This document shows positions 9,001 to 20,225 of a stretch of DNA of 64,000 nt, in pieces; within the stretch, counting starts at the first letter, position 1, and every line of letters begins with the position of its first letter. The stretch spans positions 2,108,001 to 2,172,000 of the forward strand of contig NC_014121.1 of the NCBI RefSeq assembly GCF_000025565.1, read 5' to 3'. Position numbers and translations under genes: made by a program. The notes under the pieces were generated by a model. The model was not told where the DNA came from. It worked only from the letters and a program-made list of their open reading frames with translations, and searched no databases. Source of the stretch: Enterobacter cloacae subsp. cloacae ATCC 13047. Lineage in GTDB: Bacteria; Pseudomonadota; Gammaproteobacteria; Enterobacterales; Enterobacteriaceae.

Positions 9001-10723
9001 CGGTATAGCTGTTGCCGCCCAGCGTCACGGTAACCGTCTGCCCGGTTTCTGCCGTGGTCGTGCCGGAGACAGTCACACCAGCGGATGCTTCGCTGCCGTT
9101 AATAACGTTATCGCCTGCAACCGTATCAATGGTGACGCCTGGCGCGGTGGCATCCACGCTGTACTCACGCCCTGCGGACGCGCTGTTGCCGTGCGCGTTG
9201 GTGACGCTCACCTGCACGCTGGCATCGCCGTCTTTCAGGCCCGCGAGATCCGCGGACGGCACGGTGGCGGTCCAGTTGCCGTCGGCATCGACGGTGGCGG
9301 TATAAGACTTGCCGCCAAAGGTGACGGTAACGGTCTGGTTTTCTTCCACGTTGCTGGTGCTACCGGAGAGCACCAGATCCGCACCTTTCTCCGCCGCGTT
9401 AATCACGTCGTCAGCGGCGATGGTGTCAATGCTGATGGCGACCGCGGTCAGATCGACCGTGACGTCATGGCTGATGGTCACCGGGTTGCCTGCTGCGCTC
9501 TGGCCTGCAACGGTGACGGTGACCGTACCAGCAGCCAGCGCCCCGACGTCTGCGGCCGGGATCGCCGCGCTCCACGTACCATCTGCCAGCACGGAAGCCG
9601 CATAGGTTTTGCCATTCAGGGTCACGGTGAGCGTTGTGCCCGCCGCCAGCCCGTCGCTGGAGCCGGTGACAATCAGGTTCTGACCATGTTCGATGCTATT
9701 GATCACATCGTCGCCCGCCACGGTGTCCACACGCAGACCCGGCAGGTTGGCGTCGATGGTGATATCGCGTTCGCCCGTACCGGTGTTGCCGTGGCCGTTG
9801 GTGACGGTCGCTGATACCGTTAAATCGCCGTTGCCCAGCGCGGTCAGGACCGACTCCGGAACGCTCACGGACCAGCTCAGATCGCTCTGCACCGTCGCGG
9901 TGTAGCTGTTGCCGCCAATCGTCACGGTTACGGTGTTGCCCGCTTCGGCATTCGCCACGCTGCCGCTGATGGTCTGGCCTGCCGCCACTTCTGCTGCGTT
10001 AATCACGTTGTCGCCCGCCACGGTATTAATGGTGACGGTCGGCAGTGCGGTGTCGACCAGCAGGTTCGCCGTATTGCTCACGCTGTTGCCCACGCCGTTG
10101 GTGGCGGTCGCGTTCAGGGTGTAGTTCGCCTGTCCCAGCCCCGCCAGGTCGGCGGCCGGAACCGTCAGGCTCCAGGTACCGTCTGCCGCCGTGGTGGCCG
10201 TGTAGTTTTTACCGTTCAGGGTCACGGTCACCACGGTGCCTTCTGCCAGGTTGGCGCTGGTGCCGCTGACGTTCAGATCCTGGCCTTTCTCCACCGCGTT
10301 CAGGATGTTGTCATCGCTGATAGTGTTGAAATTAACCGAAGGCAGACCGGTATCGACGGTCACGCTATGGGTGCCGGTGCCGGTATTGCCCGCCGCGTCA
10401 GTGACTGACGCAGTCACGGTCACGCTGCCTTCGCTGAGGCCGGAAATGACGCTGGCCGGTACGCCCACGCTCCAGTTGCCCGCCGCGTCCAGCACGGTGG
10501 TGTAGCTCTGGCCGCCAATCGTCACGGTGACCTTATCACCCGCCGCCGCGCCGGTGGCAATGCCGCTGATGATTTGTGCCTGGCCGTGTTCTGCGATGTT
10601 AATGACGTCATCGCCCGCGATGGTGCTGATGGTCACCTCAGGCACGGTCATGTCCACCGTCAGATTATGATCAACCGATGCCGGGTTACCCGCCTTGTCG
10701 CTGACCGATGCGGTGACGGTCAC
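3029..10723 (-). CDS. giant BapA/SiiE-like adhesin, C-terminal part downstream of an internal stop
   Basis: This is the 3' portion of a giant repetitive adhesin. From the first Met after the stop it has 2,564 residues, but the frame is open from 10801 and continues the upstream part exactly. Order: about 11 Ig-like modules of the 'DDVINAAE' type; five modules of another Ig-like type carrying DTGxSxSDFIT and VQISLDGGxxW (about 5780-7350); two more Ig-like modules; an FG-GAP/VCBS-like stretch with repeated D-x-N-x-D-G calcium loops (NGDGYLD, NNDGTVD, NGDGYMD, NGDGQMD; about 3800-5170); and an RTX-like end with a type I secretion C-terminal target region (GNSGDNQFEGRGGNDTF, ending LLANHQLLIA). 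The secretion signal is in this part, so if it were translated alone from an internal start it could still be exported. More probably it is untranslated unless the stop is read through, corrected or recombined away. Confidence 0.85.
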   Translation of the reverse strand: MTVTASVSDKAGNPASVDHNLTVDMTVPEVTISTIAGDDVINIAEHGQAQIISGIATGAAAGDKVTVTIGGQSYTTVLDAAGNWSVGVPASVISGLSEGSVTVTASVTDAAGNTGTGTHSVTVDTGLPSVNFNTISDDNILNAVEKGQDLNVSGTSANLAEGTVVTVTLNGKNYTATTAADGTWSLTVPAADLAGLGQANYTLNATATNGVGNSVSNTANLLVDTALPTVTINTVAGDNVINAAEVAAGQTISGSVANAEAGNTVTVTIGGNSYTATVQSDLSWSVSVPESVLTALGNGDLTVSATVTNGHGNTGTGERDITIDANLPGLRVDTVAGDDVINSIEHGQNLIVTGSSDGLAAGTTLTVTLNGKTYAASVLADGTWSAAIPAADVGALAAGTVTVTVAGQSAAGNPVTISHDVTVDLTAVAISIDTIAADDVINAAEKGADLVLSGSTSNVEENQTVTVTFGGKSYTATVDADGNWTATVPSADLAGLKDGDASVQVSVTNAHGNSASAGREYSVDATAPGVTIDTVAGDNVINGSEASAGVTVSGTTTAETGQTVTVTLGGNSYTAQVQPDGTWSVNVPSADLSALADNGYTVQVSVSDTAGNPGSANKAITLDTTPPTVSFNVVAGDDVINSVEHAQAQIVSGTSTGANVGDKVVITLGSNQYTTTVDASGNWSVGVPASVISALNDGTVTLSATITDSAGNSSTQTHDVVVNTASVALTVNTLSGDDVINAAEAATSLVINGSSAQFASGTVVTVTLNGKSYTATIQSDGSWSTTVPAADVGALADGANYQVAVSAQDSAGNSASATHSISVDTTAPVVSIATLSGDDVLNAAEAQQPLTVHGSSSAEAGQTVTVTLGGKTYTATVADDGTWTLDVPATDLAALSQGALTVTASVNDNAGNNGQTTHTLTVDTVAPTVTISTVADDDIVNNAEQLAGQTIRGTTTAEQGQTVTVSFNGHSYQATVAADGTWSVFVPGRDFLGLSDGDYTLTASVSDKAGNPGSATHDVTLNGEVPTIVINTFAQDDIVSAAEHGTPLVISGTTDAPAGQTVTVTLNGKSYTTTVQNDGSWSYTLGSADVSALADGGAYVINAQVSNTIGNSASDNHTVTVDLTAPSMGISIDSLQNDTGLSASDFITNDSQIIINGSLTAQLGNNEKAQISLDGGATWSDLSVTGTTWRYTDSRTLTDDTYQYQVRVIDNAGNVGATDSQDVVIDLTAPVATSITVDSISQDTGLSDSDFITSDTQISLKGTLGAALGSGDHVQISLDGGQNWTDVSVSGLNWTYVDGRTLADGDYNYQLRVIDDAGNISATVSQVVTIDTVVPDASKTIAIDSISDDTGLSSSDFITSDTSLTLHGSLGATLADGEYAQISIDGGVTWQNVIVTGNNWYYVDGRTLANQTYDYYVRVVDAAGNVGASAHQQVTVDTVAPDAAITVSVDNITVDTGFDNNDFLTSSTSYTLHGTLGAELGAGEYVQVSMDGGTTWVYATVSGTQWSYNDTRTLTDDSYSYQVRVVDQAGNVGATTSQVVTVDTQAPQYGVTIDSISDDTGQSGSDFITMDTTLTINGSLGSALADDERVQISLDGGNTWVDTTVTNQRWSYTDTRDLDDGDYTYQVRIIDQAGNVGSTASQVVTVDTTPPTTVGTVVSYTDGEGERQGTYGTSVATDDTSPLINGTLNRAPDDGEIVQLYRDGILLGQVTMNGSASWSFQDNGLSDGNHTYIVRVTDKAGNYTESDGFVLNVDTSVPTTTAAITAQTTSDTTPIVSGTVSADLVNGEYLVVTVNGKTYTSQTGGAVVVDPDHNTWYLQIPDSDALGVASYNVTAQVKSSAGNGNTTGIANGSLVIDTTTVNTDWATTAGNSNNSTMTVGTNSSGLWNIIANGQSYSSSDSSTYAGNALTNTRSYYVVSQTAADFDRNGTQDVFGTETGYAGSTQVMWTYDGSTYNASQLAMGTTIWYGGVVAYDKNGDGYLDLAYGDAGADSITYLINNNGVLTPDGTNGGAGFWGQFTTMREISGVDLNNDGTVDIVQHTNRSGAYSLTVMNNNGNGTLSIGQNLTNVFVVNASNTTTAASMTWADFNGDGYMDLYLGSSYNNTGGVIYYNNGAGQLSTTKSAVEASNATAGYLSVAVDWNGDGQMDIIKLSTYGASQTATLFTNNGYGSTWTSSQLASGLANVTGVAAVDYNWDGAQDLLVSQQNGKVVLVQNSKTIADGTAMHLHIVDSEGINAYYGNTVNLYNAAGVLVASQIINAQSGIGSNDTSALVSFYGLDPNETYSAEIVKITNGVSDNVTWSGLEASNGKEGYVLTAEAATGGHSGTITGTGYNDTFIAEDGTYTYNGSGGWNTHSDYDTWSNTGGMDVVDYRNATSGITVDLRLSTAQDTGFGTTRLLNIEGINGSDFDDVITGNSGDNQFEGRGGNDTFNIGSGGHDTLLYKLINASDATGGNGHDVVNGFTVGTWEGTADTDRIDLRDLLSDSGYTGTGSASYVNGVATLDSSAGNITDYIRVVQNGSNTEIQVDLDGTGGQFSPTTLVTLNGVQTDLATLLANHQLLIA

Positions 10724-13700
10724 GCTGCCGTCGCTGAGCGCCGCCAGATCCGCTGCCGGGACGTTCAGCGTCCAGTTACCGTCTGAACCGACCGTTGCGG
10801 TTTAGTCCTTGCCGTTCAGGCTCACGGTCACCGTCTGGCCCGCTTCCGCGGTGCTGGTGCCGGAGACGGTCAGGTCAGACTGTGCTTCTGCGGCGTTGAG
10901 GATGTCGTCCGTCGCGAGGGTGTTGATGGTCACGGATGGCACGGTGGCGTCCACGCTGTACTCGCGTCCTGCGGACGCGCTGTTGCCATTGACGTTGGTA
11001 ACGCTCACCTGCACGCTGGCGTCGCCGTCTTTCAGACCGGCAAAATCCGCCGCTGGCACGGTGGCGGTCCAGTTGCCATCGGCATCGACCTGCGCAGTAT
11101 AGATTTTACCGCCCATGCTCAGGGTGACGGTCTGCCCGGCTTCCACGTTGGTGGTGGCGCCAGAGAGCACCAGATCCAGGCCCTTCTCCGCCGCGTTAAT
11201 CACGTCGTCGGAGGCAATGGCATTGATGCTGATGGCCACCGTTGCCAGATCCACGGTGACATCATGGCTGATGGTAATTGGGTTACCCGCCGTGCTGTCG
11301 CCGGTGACGCTGATCTTCACGGTGCCTTCCGGCCACGTGCTCACGTCCGCCGCCGGGACCGCCGCGCTCCAGGTGCCGTCCGCCAGCACCGTTGCGGAAT
11401 AGTCTTTCCCGTTGACGGTCACGGTCAGTGCGGTGCCTGGGGTCAGCCCGTCGCTGGAGCCGGTGATAATCAGGTTCTGGTTGTGCTCAATGGTGTTGAT
11501 CACATCGTCGCCCGCCACGGTGTCCATACGCAGGCCCGGCAGGTTGGCGTCGATGGTGATGTCACGTTCGCCCGTACCGGTGTTGCCGTGGCCGTTGGTG
11601 ACGGTCGCGCTCACGCTCAGACTGCCGTTGCCGAGCGCGGTCAGAACGTCGGACGGCACGCTTACGGACCAGCTCAGATCGCTCTGCACCGTCGCGGTGT
11701 AGCTATTGCCACCAATCGTCACCGTTACGGTATTGCCCGCTTCGGCATTCGCCACGCTGCCGCTGATGGTCTGGCCCGCCGCCACTTCCGCCGCGTTAAT
11801 CACGTTGTCGCCCGCCACGGTGTTAACGGTGACGGTTGGCAGCGCAGTGTCGACCAGCAGGTTCGCACTGTTGCTCACGCTGTTGCCCACGCCGTTGGTG
11901 GCGGTCGCATTCAGGATGTAGTTGGCTTCGCCCAGCCCCGCCAGATCGGCGGCCGGAACCGTCAGGCTCCAGGTACCGTCCGCCGCCGTGGTGGCCGTGT
12001 AGTTTTTACCATTCAGGGAAACGGTCACCACGGTGCCTTCCGCCAGGTTGGCACTGGTGCCGCTGACGTTCAGATCCTGGCCTTTCTCCACCGCGTTCAG
12101 GACGTTGTCATCGCTGATAGTGTTGAAATTAACCGAAGGCAGACCGGTATCGACGGTCACACTATGGGTGCCGGTGCCGGTATTGCCCGCCGCGTCAGTG
12201 ACTGACGCAGTCACGGTCACGCTGCCGTCGCTGAGGCCGGAAATGACGCTGGCCGGTACCCCCACGCTCCAGTTGCCCGCCGCGTCCAGCACGGTGGTGT
12301 AGCTCTGGCCGCCAATCGTTACGGTGACCTTATCACCCGCCGCCGCGCCGGTGGCAATGCCGCTGATGATTTGTGCCTGTCCGTGTTCTGCGATGTTAAT
12401 GACGTCATCGCCCGCGATGGTGCTGATGGTCACCTCAGGCACGGTCATGTCCACCGTCAGATTATGATCAACCGACGCCGGGTTACCCGCCTTGTCGCTG
12501 ACCGATGCGGTGACGGTCACGCTGCCGTCGCTGAGCGCCGCCAGATCCGCTGCCGGGACGTTCAGCGTCCAGTGACCGTCTGAACCGACCGTTGCGGTGT
12601 AGTCCTTGCCGTTCAGGCTCACGGTCACCGTCTGGCCCGCTTCTGCGGTACTGGTGCCGGAGACGATCAGGTCAGACTGTGCTTCTGCCGCATTAAGAAT
12701 GTCGTCCGTTGCAAGGGTGTTGATGGTCACGGACGGCGCGGTGGCGTCCACGCTGTACTCGCGTCCTGCGGACGCGCTGTTGCCATTGACGTTGGTAATG
12801 CTCACCTGCACGCTGGCGTCGCCGTCTTTCAGACCGGCAAGATCCGCCGCTGGCACGGTGGCGGTCCATTTACCGTCTGTCCCCACGGTGGCAGTGTAGC
12901 TCTTGCCGCCGAAGGCAATCGTGACGGTCTGGTTCGCTTCCACGTTCGAGGTGCTGCCGGAGAGCACCAGATCCGCGCCCTTCTCGGCCGCATTAATCAC
13001 GTCGTCGGTGGCGATAGCGTCAATGCTGATGGCGACGCTTGCCAGATCCACCGTGACATCGTGGCTGATGGAGACCGGGTTACCCGCGCTGCTCTGACCT
13101 TCAACGGTCACGGTGACCGTGCCTGCAGCCAGCGCCCCGACGTCCGCCGCCGGAACCGCTGCGCTCCAGGAGCCGTCGGCCAGCACCGTCGCCGGGTAGG
13201 TTTTGCCGTTCACGGTGACGGTTAATCCCTTACCCGGCGTCAGACCGTCGCTGGAGCCGGTGATAATCAGGTTCTGCCCGTGCTCGATGGTGTTGATCAC
13301 ATCATCGCCCGCCACGGTGTCCACACGCAGGCCCGGCAGATTGGCGTCGATAGCAATATCGCGCTCAGCGGAGCCGCTGTTGCCCACATTGTTGGTCACG
13401 CTGGCGCTCACCGTCAGTTCGCCGTTGCCCAGCGCCGTCAGATCCGATTCCGGCACGTTGACAGACCAGGTGAGATCGCTCTGCACCGTGGCCGTGTAAG
13501 TGTTGCCTCCCAACGTCACGGTCACGGTATTGCCCGCTTCGGCATTCACCACGTTACCGCTGATGGTCTGCCCGGTTGCCAGCTCTGCCGCGTTAATGAC
13601 GTCGTCACCCGCGACGGTATTGATGATCACCCCCGGCAGAACGGATTCCACGTTCACAGTGTGCGAGGTACTGGCACTGTTGCCAACGCTGTCCGTGGCT

Positions 13701-16700
13701 GACGCGGTGACGCTGTAAAGCGCTTCACCCAGTTGCCCCACCTCGCTCGCCGGAACGGTGGTGCTCCAGAGACCGTTATCATCCACCGTCGCGCTATACG
13801 CTTTGCCGTTGAGCATCACGGTAACAACCGCACCTGCCGTCAGGCCGGTGGCCGTACCGGTAATGGTCAGATCCTGCGTTTTCTCGGTGCTGTTGATCAC
13901 ATCATCACCGGACACGGTATCGATGGTCAGCACCGGGGCGGTCAGGTTCACTTCCACGTCATGGGTCGCGCTATTGCTGTTACCGGCTTTATCGGTCAAC
14001 GCGGCGGTGATGGTGTAATCGCCCGCGGTCAGCGCACTGACGTCCGCCGCAGGTACCCCCACGCTCCAGTTGCCTGAGGCATCCACGGTGGCGGTATACG
14101 ATTTGTTGTTAATGGTGACGGTAACCACATCGCCCGCTTCGGCGCCGGTCACGGAACCGGTCACCATCAGGGCCTGCGCATGCTCGGCGCTGTTGATCAC
14201 GTCGTCGTCGGACACGGTGTTAATGGTCAACTGCGGAACCGTGATATCCACCAGCACGTCGCGATCCGCAGAGGCCGGGTTGCCCGCTTTATCGGAGACG
14301 GCGGCACTGATGGTGTAGTTGCCGTCCACCATGCTGCTCAGGTCCGCAGACGGCACGGTGACGCTCCAACTGCCGTTGGCCTGTACGGTGGTGGTGTAAT
14401 CCACGCCGTTCAGGGTCACGGTGACGGTCTGGCCCGCTTCAGCGTTGGTCACGCCGTTGATGTCCAGATCCTGCTGCGCTTCAAGCGCGTTGATGATGTT
14501 GTTATCGCTGACAATCTCAATAGAAACCGTCGGCGCGGTAGCGTCCACGCTGTATTCGCGGCCTGCCGACGCGCTGTTGCCATTGACGTTGGTGACGCTC
14601 ACCTGCACGCTGGCGTCGCCATCTTTCAGGCTACCCAAATCAGCCGATGGAACGGTGGCGGTCCAGTTGCCGCTGGCATCTACGGTAGCGGTGTAAGACT
14701 TACCGCCGAAGGTGATGTAAACCGTCTGGTTTTCTTCCACGTTAGTGGTGGAGCCGGAGAGCACCAGATCCGCCCCTTTTTCTGCCGCATTGATCACGTC
14801 ATCGGTGGCGATGGCGTCAATGCTGATAGCCACTGTCGCCAGATCCACGGTCACGTCATGGCTGATAGTCACCGGGTTACCGGCGCTGCTCTGGCCGTCA
14901 ACGGTCACGGTGACCGTGCCCGTATTCAGCGCGCTGACATCTGCGGCAGGGATCGCTGCCGTCCAGGTGCCGTCTGCCAGCACCGTGGCCGCGTAGGTTT
15001 TACCGTTGACGGTGACCGTCAACGCCGAGCCAGCGCTCAGCCCCTCGCTGGTACCGGTGATAATCAGGTTCTGCCCGTGCTCGATGCTGTTAATCACATC
15101 GTCGCCCGCCACGGTGTCCACACGCAGGCCCGGCAGGTTGGCATCAATGGTGATGTCACGCTCGCCATAACCGGTGTTGCCGTGGCCGTTGGTGACGCTG
15201 GCCGTCACGGTCAGGTCCCCGTTGCCGATGGCGGTTAACACGTCAGACGGCACATTCACCGACCAGCTTAAATCGTCCTGAACGGTTGTCGTATAGTTGT
15301 TGCCGCCAATGGAAATCGTGACAGTGTCACCGCTCGCGGCACCGCTCACTTTCCCGCTCAGCGTCTGGCCAGACGCCACTTCCGCAGCGTTGATGATGTC
15401 GTCGGTGGCAACCGCATTAATGTTGACAACCGGCAGCGCGCTGTCCACCAGCACGTTATGACTTGCGTTCGCGCTGTTGCCTGCCGTATCGGTCACGCTC
15501 GCCGTCACGGTGTAGCTGGCTTCACCCAGCGCCGAGACGTTGGCTGCCGGAACGGTCACGCTCCAGTTGCCGCTGGCGTCGGTGGTGGCGGTATAACTGA
15601 TACCGTTCAGGGTTACGGTGATGGCGGTGCCGTCCGGCTGATTGCTGGTGCCGGAGAGCAGCAGATCTTCGCCCTTTTCGATCGCGTTAATCACGTCATC
15701 GCCCGCAAGGGTGTTGATGGCGATAACCGGCGCGGTCAGGGAGACCGTAACATCATGCGTGGCGGTGGTGCTGTTACCCGCTTTATCGGTGAGGGTTGCC
15801 GAGAGGGTCTGATCGCCGCTTACCAGCGCGCCGACGTCCGTGGCCGGAATGCCGGTGCTCCAGTTCCCGGAGGCGTCCAGCATGGCGGTGTAGTCTTTGC
15901 CGTTGAGGGTGACGGTAATCACGTCTCCCGCCTGGGCACCCGTGACCTTACCGGAGACGATCAGCGCCTGGCCGTGTTCGGCGATATTCAGGATGTCATC
16001 ACCCGCCACAACGTCAAACACGATCTGCGGCACGGTGGTATCCACCAGCACGGCCGCATCGGTGCTCGCCGGGTTGCCGGCTTTATCAGAAACGGATGCC
16101 GTGACCGTGGCATTACCGTCGGCGATGCCCGCCAGATCGGCCGCCGGGACGTCGAGCGTCCAGCTGCCGTCTGCCTGCACCTGCGCGGTATAGGTGTTGC
16201 CATTGAAGGCCACGGTCACCGTCTGGCCCGCTTCGGCGGTGGAGGTACCGCTGAGGGTCAGATCCTGCACCGCCTCTGCCGCATTCAGAATGTTGTCACC
16301 GCTGATGGTATTGAGGGTGACCGTCGGCGCGGTGGTATCCACGCTGTACTCGCGCCCCGCCGATGCGCTGTTGCCGTTAACGTTGGTCACGCTCACCTGC
16401 ACGCTGGCATCGCCGTCCTTCAGGCTGCTCAGATCCGCTGCCGGAACGGTGGTGGTCCAGTCGCCGTTGGCGTCTACCGTCGCCGTATACGTTTTCCCGC
16501 CCAGGGTAACGATCACGGTCTGTCCCGCCTCAACGTTGGCCGAGGTGCCGCTGAGCACCAGGTCTTCGCCTTTTTCCGCCGCGTTCAGCACGTTGTCAGC
16601 GGTCACGCTGTTAATGCTGATGGCGACCGGGCTGAGATCCACATCAACGACGGTGCCAATCGTGACCGGATTGCCGGAGGTGTCCTGCGCGCTGGCGCTG

Positions 16701-19700
16701 ATGGTCAGTGAACCGTCAGCCCATTGGGAGACGTCTGCCGCAGGCACGGCCGCCTGCCAGGTGCCGTCCGCCATTACCGAGGCGGAATAATCCTTGCCGT
16801 TAATGGTGACGGTAACGGTGCTGCCTGCCGCCAGATCGGTGCTTGTGCCCGACACAATCAGGTTCTGACCGTGCTCGATGATATTGATGACGTCATCGCC
16901 TGCGACCGTATCAATACGCAGGCCCGGCAGCTGGGCGTCGATGGTGAAGTCCAGCGAGGAAGAGCCAGTATTGCCGTGCACGTTGGTGACGCTGGCCGAT
17001 ACGGTCAGTTCGCCGTTGCCAAGTGCGGTTAACTGGCTCTGGGTTAATGGCAGGCTCCAGGTGAGATCGTCCTGAACCGTGGTGGTGTAGGTCTGGCCGC
17101 CGAGCATAATGGTGACAGTGTCACCTGAAGCAGCATTAGTAACCTTACCGGTCAACGTCTGCCCCGCGGCCACTTCCGCCGCGTTAACGATGTTATCGCC
17201 CGCCAGCGCGTTGATGGTCACAACCGGCAGCGAGCTGTCCACCAGCACATCGTGCGTGGTTGAGGCGCTGTTGCCCACGCTGTCGGTGACGCTGGCAGTC
17301 ACGGTGTAATGTGCCTCGCCCAGCGCGCTGACCGCAGAGGCAGGCACGGTGACACTCCAGTTGCCGCTGGCGTCGGTGGTCGCGGTGTAGGTGATGCCGT
17401 TAAGGCTAACGGCAATCGTCGTCCCTTCTGGCTGGTTGCTGGTCCCGGAAAGCAGCAGATCCTCGCCTTTCTCAGTCGCATTGATCACATCATCCGCCGC
17501 CAGGGTATTGATAGCGATTTCCGGCGTCACGGTGTTGACCACTACGTCCACTGCGCTGCTGCCGGTATTACCGGAGCGATCGGTCACCGAGACGTTAACG
17601 GTCCAGGTTCCGTCTGTCAGACCCTGTACAACGGAGGCTGGCAGGCCGAGGCTCCAGTTCCCCGCCGCATCCACCACGGTGGTGTACTCCACGTTATTCA
17701 GGGTGATGGTCACCAGGTCACCCGCTGCCGCACCGGTGACCGACCCGCTCAGGATCTGCGCCTGTGAATGTGCGAGCTGGTTAACGGTATTGGTGTCGGT
17801 GACAAAATCGTTAATGGTTACCTGCGGGACGGTCGCATCCACCAGCCCAACGCGGTCTGCGCTGCTGCTGTTGCCTGCCACGTCACTCACGGTTGCCGTT
17901 ACCGTGACGGTGCCGTCGGTCAGAGCGCCGAGATCCACAGCCGGTACGTTCACCGTCCAGGTCCCGTCACTCTGGACGGTGGTCTGATAATGCTTGCCGT
18001 TCAGCGTAACGGTAACCGTCTGTCCCGCCTCAGCATTGCTGCTGCCGCTTAAGATCAGATCCTGCTGCGCTTCGGCCGCATTAATGATGTTGTCGTCGGT
18101 CAGGTTATCGATCGTAATGGACGGCGGTAAGGTATCCACGGTCACCACGCGCGACGCGTCGGCGCTGTTGCCGCTGACGTTCGTCACGCTGACGCTGACC
18201 TGCGCGCGTCCGTCAATCAGCGTCTCCATGGCGCTGGCCGGCACGGTCAGGCTCCAGGAGCCATCCTGCTGCACCTGCGCGGTAAAGGTCTGGTCGGCGA
18301 ATTTCACCACCACGGTCTGCCCGGCCTCTACGCCCTGCGTCTGGCCCGACAGCACAAGATCGGCACCTTTTTCAGCCGCATTCAGCATGTCATCGCTGCT
18401 GACGGTATCGATGGTCACCGCCACGGCGTTCAGATCCAGCTCGATGGGGTGCTCAGCTGAAACGGTATTTCCCCAGGCATCTGTCGCGCTGACGTGAACG
18501 GTGATATCTCCGGCCGTCCAGCCCTGCAGATCGGACGCCGGGACGCCGATTTGCCAGCTGCCGTTGGCGTTGACCACGGCGGCATACTCGACGCCGTTGA
18601 TGGTGACGGTGACGTGCGTGCCCGCTGCCAGGTGGGTACTGGAGCCGGTCACGGTCAGATCCTGCTGCTGCTCGATGGCGTTGATCACATCATCGCCAGA
18701 AATGGTATTTACCCGCAGGCCAGGGAGCTCGGCGTTGATGTTAATATCACGCTCGCCGCTGCCGGTGTTGCCGTGGGCGTTGGTGACAGAAGCGGTAAAG
18801 GTTAACGATCCGTCGCCAAAGGCCTTCAGATCGGCTGACGAAATGGTCACGCTCCAGGTCAGATCGCTGCCTACCGTAGCGGTGTAGCTCTTGCCGCCCA
18901 CTGAAACAGAGACCGTGTCGCCCGCTGCCGCACCGGTGACGCGCCCGCTCAGGGTTTGATCCACCGCCACTTCAGCGTTGTTGACCAGGTTGTCACCGGC
19001 GAAGGTATTGATAATCACCTGCGGCAGTACGGTATCCACCAGCAGCGTCGCTTCGGTGGAGCCGCTGTTACCGGCGGCATCGGTGCCGCTCACGCTGACG
19101 GTGTACAGGGTGTTTGCCAGGTTCAGAACGTCAGACACCGGCACCTGAACTGACCAGATGCCGTTATTAACGGTGGCCTGATAGCTCACGTTATTCAGCG
19201 TGACGTTTACCACGCTGCCGTCTGGCAGGTTGCTGGTGCCGCTCAGGCTCAGCGGCTGCATCGCCTCCTGCGCGTTCAGCACGTTATCCTGGCTGATGGC
19301 ATTCAAGGTGAATTCCGGTGGGTTGCCGCTCAGGGTAATGCCGTGGGTGGCGTTACCGGTATTGCCCGCCGCATCGGTCACCGAAACCGCAATGCTGTGG
19401 TTACCTTCCCCCAGCGCGCCAATGACTGACGCCGGTACGCCTACGCTCCAGCTGCCATTCGCCTGCACCACGCCGGTAAAGCTCTGGCCGCCAACGGTTA
19501 CGGTGACCACATCACCTGCTACGGCTCCGGTCGCCTGGCCGGAAATAATCTGCGCCTGGCCCTGCTCGCTGGTGTTGAGAATATCGTCGCCCGCGACGGT
19601 ATTGATGGTCACGACCGGGGCGACAGTATCCACGGTGAAATGCGCCTGGGTGGATGACCCGTTCCCGGCTTTATCGCTGACGTTCACCGTCAGGGTGTGT

Positions 19701-20225
19701 TCGCCATTCGCCAGCGACTGCACCTCGCTGGCTTGCAGCGTGACGGACCAGGTACCGTCGCTGCCCACCGTGGCGGTATGGTTTTTACCGTTCACTGTCA
19801 CCGTGACAATCTGACCGGCTTCCGCCGTGGTTTTCCCACTTAGCGTCAGCGGCTGATGGTGTTCAGCGGCATTGATAATATTGTCCTGCGCGACAGTATC
19901 GACCGCGATGGTCGGTGCCGCAGTATCCACGCCAATCGTCTGACTGCCGTTCACGGTATTGCCCGCCGCATCCTTGCCACTGACGTTCACCGTCCAGGTG
20001 CCGTCGCCCAGCGCCTGCGCATCCGCCGCAGGCACCTTCACGCTCCATACGCCGTTTGCACCCACCTCAGCCGTATAGGATTTGCCGTTCAGCGTAACGG
20101 TCAGCTCTGTTCCCTGCGCCAGGTTCTTGCTGGCACCAGAAAGCGTAAAGCCTGCGGACTGCTCGCTGGCGTTGATGACGTTATCCCCCGCCGTGGTTGC
20201 CAGCGTCACGCTCGCCACGGCAGTA
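7350..20225 (-). repeat. tandem Ig-like module array with a six-module superrepeat (about 1,797 bp)
   Basis: About 43 coding modules of roughly 297-300 bp run head to tail. From about module 7 on, six distinguishable types recur in fixed order. Their openings are: GLRVDTVAGDDVIN; VAISIDxIAxDDVINAAEKGADLVLSG; xVTINTLATDDILNAAEAQ; xVTIxxIAGDDVINIAEHGQAQIISG; xIAINTLAGDDVINAxEKGEDLLLSG; xVTINTVAGDNVINAAEVAAGQTISG. The GLR-type opening occurs six times, at about 9.73, 11.53, 13.33, 15.12, 16.92 and 18.72 kb, giving the 1.8-kb period. DNA of the last two superrepeats is nearly identical (for example about 9.7-10.9 kb against 11.5-12.7 kb, offset exactly 1,797). Confidence 0.9.
10802..10804 (-). 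other. in-frame ochre stop splitting the adhesin gene
   Basis: On the minus strand the codon is TAA in the context G-K-D-stop-T-A-T. The nearly identical unit 1,797 bp upstream in the gene (around 12598-12602) has TAC in the same place, giving G-K-D-Y-T-A-T. The only local difference is one base, t at 10802 where the sister copy has g. The reading frame is intact on both sides for thousands of codons. It is therefore either a real recent nonsense mutation or a base-call or assembly error in repetitive DNA. Confidence 0.9.

Noticed and set aside
6305..9814. Long reading frames (up to 553 codons) on the plus strand opposite the adhesin gene
   Set aside because: They are mirror images of the repetitive adhesin coding frame; codon bias of the repeats keeps the antisense frame open. 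No ribosome site or protein family is recognisable.
10724..10801. Frameshift as explanation for the split adhesin
   Set aside because: The two parts are in the same frame; only a single-base nonsense change separates them.
7350..20225. Regularly spaced repeats that could suggest a CRISPR-like or satellite array
   Set aside because: The repeat unit is about 300 bp, in frame and coding for Ig-like domains throughout; no short repeat-spacer pattern exists.
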